This document shows, piece after piece, positions 18,013 to 22,756 of a DNA stretch of 22,756 nucleotides. A model generated the notes under the pieces. It was not told the DNA's origin and ran no database searches. It saw nothing but the letters and a program-made list of their open reading frames with translations. The first letter of the stretch is position 1; each line of letters starts with the position of its first letter. The position numbers were made by a program, and so were the translations under genes. The stretch is from positions 1,440,950-1,463,705 of the forward strand of contig KQ481993.1 of the NCBI GenBank assembly GCA_001430745.1, in the 5' to 3' direction. Origin of the DNA: Auxenochlorella pyrenoidosa (lineage: Eukaryota; Chlorophyta; Trebouxiophyceae; Chlorellales; Chlorellaceae).

Positions 18013-21000
18013 TTAGGCAGCAGCCTGCTTCAGCAGCCTCCTGCCCCGGCCATCAGACGCAGCTTTCACGGCAGGGCCAGTGCCCGCGGCTGTGACGGCG
18101 CCGGCGCCGGCGGTTGTGGCGGGGGTGGTGGGAGTGGCGGGCATGGCCTGTGGGGTGCAGCCCGGGACCTGCTCTGGGCAGCAAGTGCAGCGCCTGTTGC
18201 GCCACGGCAAGGGCTAATGAGCAGCAGCATGGCATGCTCTGCTCGGTGAGCAGGTCTGCTCCCTGCTGCACGACAACACGACCGGCTCTGCCAGCTGCAG
18301 CTGCCGGGCTGCTGCCTGGTACTGCACCTGGGTCTGGCGGTACTTGGCGGCCAGCTGGGCGGTGGGGTAGATGATGGTTTGCATGGTGGAGGAGGAGGGG
18401 AACACCTGGTCCTGCACGCCGGGTTGGCAGCGAAGGGAGGGGGGCAGGCAGCGGGTGACCGAGGTGGAGGGGCCACGCAGCTCGGCACAGACGGAGGGGA
18501 CACGCGGCTGCCCAGCTCTTCTTGCAGTGTCACACAACTGTAACTGAAGAGAGGCCAATAGAAGGCCTTGAGGCGGTTGTGGGGTGGCTGATGGTGGTGA
18601 GATTGGGCGGGACGGTGGGTGGGTTCCAGACTGGCGTGACAGGCCACCAAGGGCGCGGGGCACGGCTGGCGGGAGCAGCCGGCTGCTCTCCGCCCCACCT
18701 GGCTGTAGTTGCTCCAGCCCGGCGAGGACTTGTCCACCAGCACTGGGTCCCACATCCCTGCCGGTGGGGCACGCGCATGGGGCGGGATGGTGGGAGGGCA
18801 AGGCGGGCAGGAACGGCTAGATGCCAGGCATATCAGGCAGCTGCGCCTGTTGCACGCCCAGCGTGCCCCAGGCAGGCATGGCAGGCACTCAGGTCCTGTG
18901 CGTCAGAGGTCCGATGCGCGGGCGGCAGCCCCTCACAGTACTTGATGCCGCGCAGCACATCCCCGTTCTCAAGGCTGGAGGCCAGAGCGCCCGCCACCTG
19001 CAGAGAGAGAGCGACGAGGGGGGATAAGGCGTGCACGGTGGCCACTTCTGCTACACCCACGGGTGGGCAGGGCAGCAGGGTGCAGCTTGCACTTGACGCC
19101 ACGTGGCATGTGCGGCACCAAAGGCGCACGCAGTACAGGTGCAGTTGTCAGGAACGGCGCCATGCCCGTAACGGACTGCTGCCGAGGCCCCACCCAGCCC
19201 ACCGTCTTGAAGGTGGGGTTGCGCTCGCGCTCGATGGTGGCGGGGTCCTGGTCTGTGACGTTCTTGCCAAACTCCTCCACCACCAGCGGCTGCAGCAGGC
19301 AACGGGGCGCGGGGAAAATTGCATGCGGCCTAGGCGCGGGGAAAATTGCATGCGGCCTGGGTCGTGCATGGTCAGACTAGCACCGTTGGTCTGCAGCACA
19401 CGGCCGGCAGCTCGCCCACGTGTGAGCCAACAGCCCTGGTTTCCCTGCATGATCAACCACAGAAAATGTGGGGCCTGCGCCTGCGCCTGCATGCATGCAT
19501 GAGCGCCTGCCTTCTTCATCTCAGCAGCGGCCTTCATGTGGGCGGCGATCCAGCTGGAGATGAAGTCGGTGCTGACATTCCAGTTGTCGGGCCCTGCGGG
19601 ATGGAGAAGGATGGGGAAGCTGGGGGGTGTGGGTGCACGCGGCTGGCAGTTCCTGGCCAGGCTGGCAACGACTATCAAGTGTGAAGACCGCGCCAAGGCA
19701 AAGCACGCAAGCAGCTGCGCGCGGGCTCCCCTGACTGGGGACTGCGCCCTCCCGTGTGCAGCATGGCAGGCAGCAGCGGCGGCAGCAGTGGTTAGAGCAG
19801 CGCCTGCATCGGCGGGGAGCCCGGCTTGGTGACAGCAGGCCCGGATGCAGCAGCCCCTCCCCCTTTGACAGGCTCACAGATGTGGATGCCGCCATAGTCG
19901 ATGGTGGGGATGGCGTGGTTGGGCACAAAGTCCTGGCCGGTGGCGTAGGACCAGCCTGAGGGCACAGAGGGGCAGAGGGGGCAGCAGCGGCGCAGTTGCG
20001 GCAGGGTGGGTGACCGGTCGCAGGTGCGGCTTGTCCCCTGTGCGGGCTCGCCGGCGTGGCATAGCGCTGCAGGCCCCCCACACCCCTCGCTGAAGGTGGA
20101 GCCGCGCAGATGGCTTGCTTGGTTGGGCTTGCAGCCTGTCTTAACCGCTATGGAACTTGCGACACAGACCCACCAGACCCTGCTCCCCTCTCACTGCTGG
20201 AGGGCTGCGGGTTGTCTCCCGCGCAGCTGCTCTTCTTGCCGAAGAAGCCCTCCTCGCCGACCTGCCTCGACACCAGGCCGCACAGCAGCAGGGCAGTGGG
20301 GTCAGTGTGGAGGCCCAGAGGCGCAGCGCTCGACCCTGTGCCCAGCAGACAAGGCAGGCTGCGGGCTGCTGCTGCTGCTGCCAGCGCGGAGCGGGGTTGA
20401 CTCACTGCCCTGCCACCCTGCTGCCCTGCCTGTTGAAGCGCGCCCGCCGCCCCCCTCCCGCCCCCCCCCCCCCCGCCCTCACTGTCACAAGGTGGTTTGG
20501 GTCTTCCTGCTTCAGGAACGCGCTCATCTCGGCAATCCAGTTCTGCAGGGGGTCACGCCAGACGGCAGGTTGCCCCAGGGCAGGGCAGGGGATGGCTTGC
20601 TGCGGCAGGTGGACACGCCCAGGGCTTGACAAGCTGCAGGGAGGCGTGACCCTCCCTGCATCCCTGCGTCGAGGCGGGTCTTGGATCAAGGTCCTTGCAT
20701 CCATCAGGGAGCAGCCCTGGTGGCTGGCCCACCTCAAGCCCCCACCATGCCCCCAGCCCAAATCTCCCACTCCCCTAGCGCGCCCCCCCCACACCCCCAC
20801 CCCCACCCCCACCCCCCACACACGCACAGCCCTCCAAACCTGCAGCTTTGCGGCACACGAGGTGGGGTCCTGGGCGCAGGGATCGTTGGTGCCGTTCAAA
20901 AAGTAGCGGGGCTCGTTCATCTGTGCGGGGGGTGTGCGCGCCGGGGGGTGGGGGGTGGGAGTGGGGTGGGGTGGGGTGGGGTGGGGTGGGCGAGGGCCGG

Positions 21001-22702
21001 CGGCTGCACACGCGCACATGCCCGCACATGCGCACAGCGGGTGTGCACACGTCTGCAGGGTTTGTGCACACGCCGCCAGAGCTGCTCTGGCTTGCGAGCA
21101 GCTGCAGCAGGGCACAGCTCGTCGACGAGCTGGCTGCTGCCAGCTAGCAGTGGGTTCCGGGCCATGGAAGGAGTCTGTTGGCCCGAGCAGAATGCAGCAT
21201 GCTGGGCCAAGCAAGCAAGCAAGCAAGGCTGAGGCAGGCCCCACCAGGTTCCAGGAGAAGATGGTGGGGTCGTCCCTGCAGGGGGGCTAGGGGCCGCGGG
21301 GGTTCCATGCATCACGTTCCGCCCGGCAGGCAGCGGCGGGCCTGCAGGGAGCGGGCCTGGCCCCGCATGCAGCGCTTCCCATGCTGGGGTGACATAAACA
21401 CAGCAGTGGCGGCCTTATCTCCAGGACTGCGGGGCGGGGAAGGTCAGGGCGGGGAGGGTGGGAGCTGGCCCGCGGCGGGCCTCACCGGTAGGTGCGGCCG
21501 TTGACGCTGTTGACGCGGCCTGCCATGAAGCGCAGGTGCCCCCTGTAGTTGGCGCGAGCGGCCTCCGAGGTGTAAAAGTCGTCGGGGGAGGGCAGGCCTG
21601 AGGGGGCGGGGTGGGGATTAAGCGTGTGTTTATGTTCGTGTGTGTGTGTGTTCTGGGGGCGGGGGGCTCTGGTGCGTCTCGGGTTGTTGATGGGAGCACC
21701 AGACAAAGAGGCGGCAGGGGCAGCAGGCGGGGGTCCCTCTGTACGCAGGTGCGGGCACAAAGCGCAGGCGGCCCGAGCCTCAGGGTCCCGGCCAGACCAC
21801 TCGCCATTCCACGAGGCATACTGCAGCAGGGACCAGAGTGCAGGGCAAGCAGGAGGGCCTTGAAATAAGCATACTTGACATGCAGCTGTGCGGCTGTACA
21901 ATTAGGCAGGCTGGCAGCAATTGGGAGGGGCGGGGCGGGCGCTGGAAGGCATTCAGAGGGGCAGGCAGGGCAGGAGGGCAAGGAGCCCTGGCACACAGCT
22001 CACCATGGCGCGGGAGTCCGGGCCGCCCCAGTTCCTGCAAAGCACAGGGAGGGCGGGTGGGGTTTGAGCTGCAGGGATCTTGCCCAGTATACCCGCCTCC
22101 CGCCTCTCGCCGCGCGTCCACCGACATGCGCGTGCGTGCGAGCAGCCTAGCTGGTGCCTCTGCCTGGGCGGGGCCCCCGCGTATGCTGCGCCCAACCCCA
22201 GCCTCTCCCCTGGGCAACATCTCTTTCCTGCTTCTCTCTTTCCTCTCCCCCGCCCCCGCCCGGCCCTTGCCTGCCCAGGATGAGCACGAGGCGCAGGCCG
22301 CGGTCCGAGGCATCCGCCAGCACGCCGTCCAGCGCCTTCAGGGCGACCTCATTGTACACCCCTGTGTGTGTGTGTGTGTGTGTGTGCGTGTGTGGTGAGG
22401 TGCACATGGGATGGACGACGCGGTACACTTGACAGACAGCAGCTGGCTTTGTGCAGCTGAGGGCCGACAGCAACGCGGCGCTGCGCCTGCCCAGTGTCCT
22501 GCGACCCAGGGCCGGCGCGGGCTGCCCAGCCCCACCCAAGTGTGTGCGCACGGCAGCCTGGCAGCTGTCGGCTATCTGGCTCTTTGGGATGCCGGACGGT
22601 CTGCCAGCACGGCAGGGTGGCACCCACCGGGCTTTATCTGCAGCGGCAGCTCGGGCGTCACGCCAGTGGCAAACACGCGTAGCACGCTGATGTTGAGGGA
22701 CG
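18013..22702 (-). CDS. Mannan endo-1,4-beta-mannosidase, GH5 (5' partial)
   Basis: Endo-hydrolase of beta-1,4-mannan, probably secreted or wall-directed; the N-terminus lies outside the window. Exons: 22702-22628, 22361-22271, 22034-22004, 21820-21745, 21597-21486, 21275-21245, 20920-20840, 20542-20483, 20261-20195, 19955-19878, 19593-19511, 19289-19203, 18997-18937, 18757-18699, 18411-18328, 18147-18013 (about 403 visible residues). Landmarks in family order: SVLRVFATG, GVYNEVALKALDGVL, SPDDFYTS, RDDPTIFSWNL-MNEPR (acid/base Glu142 of the visible part), NWIAEMSAFLKQEDPNHLV, GEEGFFG, GGIHIWPDNW, and PLVVEEFGKN (nucleophile Glu268). The 126-residue gap between the two Glu fits GH5 mannanases. 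Two introns look GC-AG (GCAAGG at 22270, GCAGGC at 19510). The tail is low in complexity (Ala/Thr/Pro/Gly). The donor of the fourth exon and the donor before the last exon are the least certain. Confidence 0.92.
19306..19359. repeat. 27-bp tandem duplication in a mannanase intron
   Basis: Two units of 27 bases (19306-19332 and 19333-19359) differ by one base. They contain GGGGAAAATTGCATGC and lie in the GC-AG intron just upstream of the exon that encodes the nucleophile. Confidence 0.9.
20461..20474. repeat. Poly-C run next to a mannanase donor
   Basis: Fourteen C on the + strand, hence a poly-G run on the sense strand, begin eight bases inside the intron that starts at 20482. Confidence 0.9.
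20782..20818 (-). repeat. GGGGGT repeat (sense strand) downstream of the catalytic mannanase exon
   Basis: The + strand reads CCCCCA repeats, so the sense strand carries several G5-G6 runs separated by T. This can form a G-quadruplex in the pre-mRNA. It lies in the intron that follows exon 20920-20840. Confidence 0.85.
20943..20990 (+). repeat. GGGGT minisatellite upstream of the catalytic mannanase exon
   Basis: G4T/G5T repeats on the + strand, C-rich on the mannanase sense strand, lie 23 bases upstream of exon 20920-20840. They are complementary to the repeat on the other side of that exon (20782-20818). Confidence 0.9.
22363..22394. repeat. TG/CA microsatellite at a mannanase acceptor
   Basis: A TG dinucleotide run (CA on the sense strand) forms the tract immediately before the acceptor of exon 22361-22271, where a pyrimidine tract would normally sit. 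Confidence 0.9.
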
Positions 22703-22713
22703 CTGCAATGGGT

Positions 22714-22756
22714 GGTGTGTGTGTGTGTGTGTGTATGTGTGTGTGTGTGTGTGTGT
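22714..22756. repeat. GT microsatellite at window edge
   Basis: A long GT run, with one TA interruption near 22735, extends to the last base of the window. It lies in the intron upstream of the first visible mannanase exon. Confidence 0.95.

Noticed and set aside
18522..19502. 326-codon + strand frame
   Set aside because: It is antisense to mannanase exons whose motifs and phases are clear. It has no recognisable domain.
20943..20990. GGGGT repeat as a telomeric or interstitial telomere tract
   Set aside because: The unit differs from the plant/Chlorella telomere TTTAGGG and the tract lies in an intron of a complete gene model.

Overview
The window looks like nuclear DNA of a GC-rich green alga, most likely a trebouxiophyte of the Chlorella type. 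This is an inference from three things. Every gene is cut into many small exons by short introns (about 80-330 bases). TGTAA, the usual chlorophyte poly(A) signal, lies downstream of several stop codons. The protein families are plant-like. No bacterial operons, RNA genes, transposons or CRISPR arrays were found. The exon models were built by hand from splice-site phase, family conservation and comparison of the two P450 copies.

Layout: three genes on the + strand are followed by three on the - strand, so the two blocks converge near 7.7-8.6 kb. (1) About 55-1351 +, the C-terminal part of a plant-type glutaminyl-peptide cyclotransferase, whose 5' end lies outside the window. (2) 1615-5604 +, a 13-exon cytochrome P450 (copy A). 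(3) 5938-7580 +, a SET-domain protein related to Rubisco LSMT, with a plastid-targeting-like N-terminus. (4) About 12078-8616 -, a protein with two RRM domains and long polyglutamine tracts; both ends are unresolved. (5) 17275-13210 -, a second 13-exon P450 (copy B), paralogous to copy A and in inverted orientation. (6) 22702-18013 -, a GH5 endo-beta-1,4-mannanase whose 5' end lies outside the window. Intergenic stretches are short and appear to hold only UTRs and promoters.

The six genes form no obvious shared pathway. They cover protein N-terminal modification, oxidation of a small lipophilic substrate, protein lysine methylation, RNA binding and mannan hydrolysis. The main interest is structural. 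The inverted P450 pair is nearly identical in its 3' half, introns included, but patchily diverged in its 5' half. Each copy has one intron the other lacks, and copy A carries a duplicated splice donor. In the mannanase gene, complementary C-rich and G-rich repeats flank the exon that encodes the catalytic acid/base. About one in ten introns appears to be GC-AG. Both window ends are AC/GT microsatellites inside introns. I found no convincing previously unknown system.
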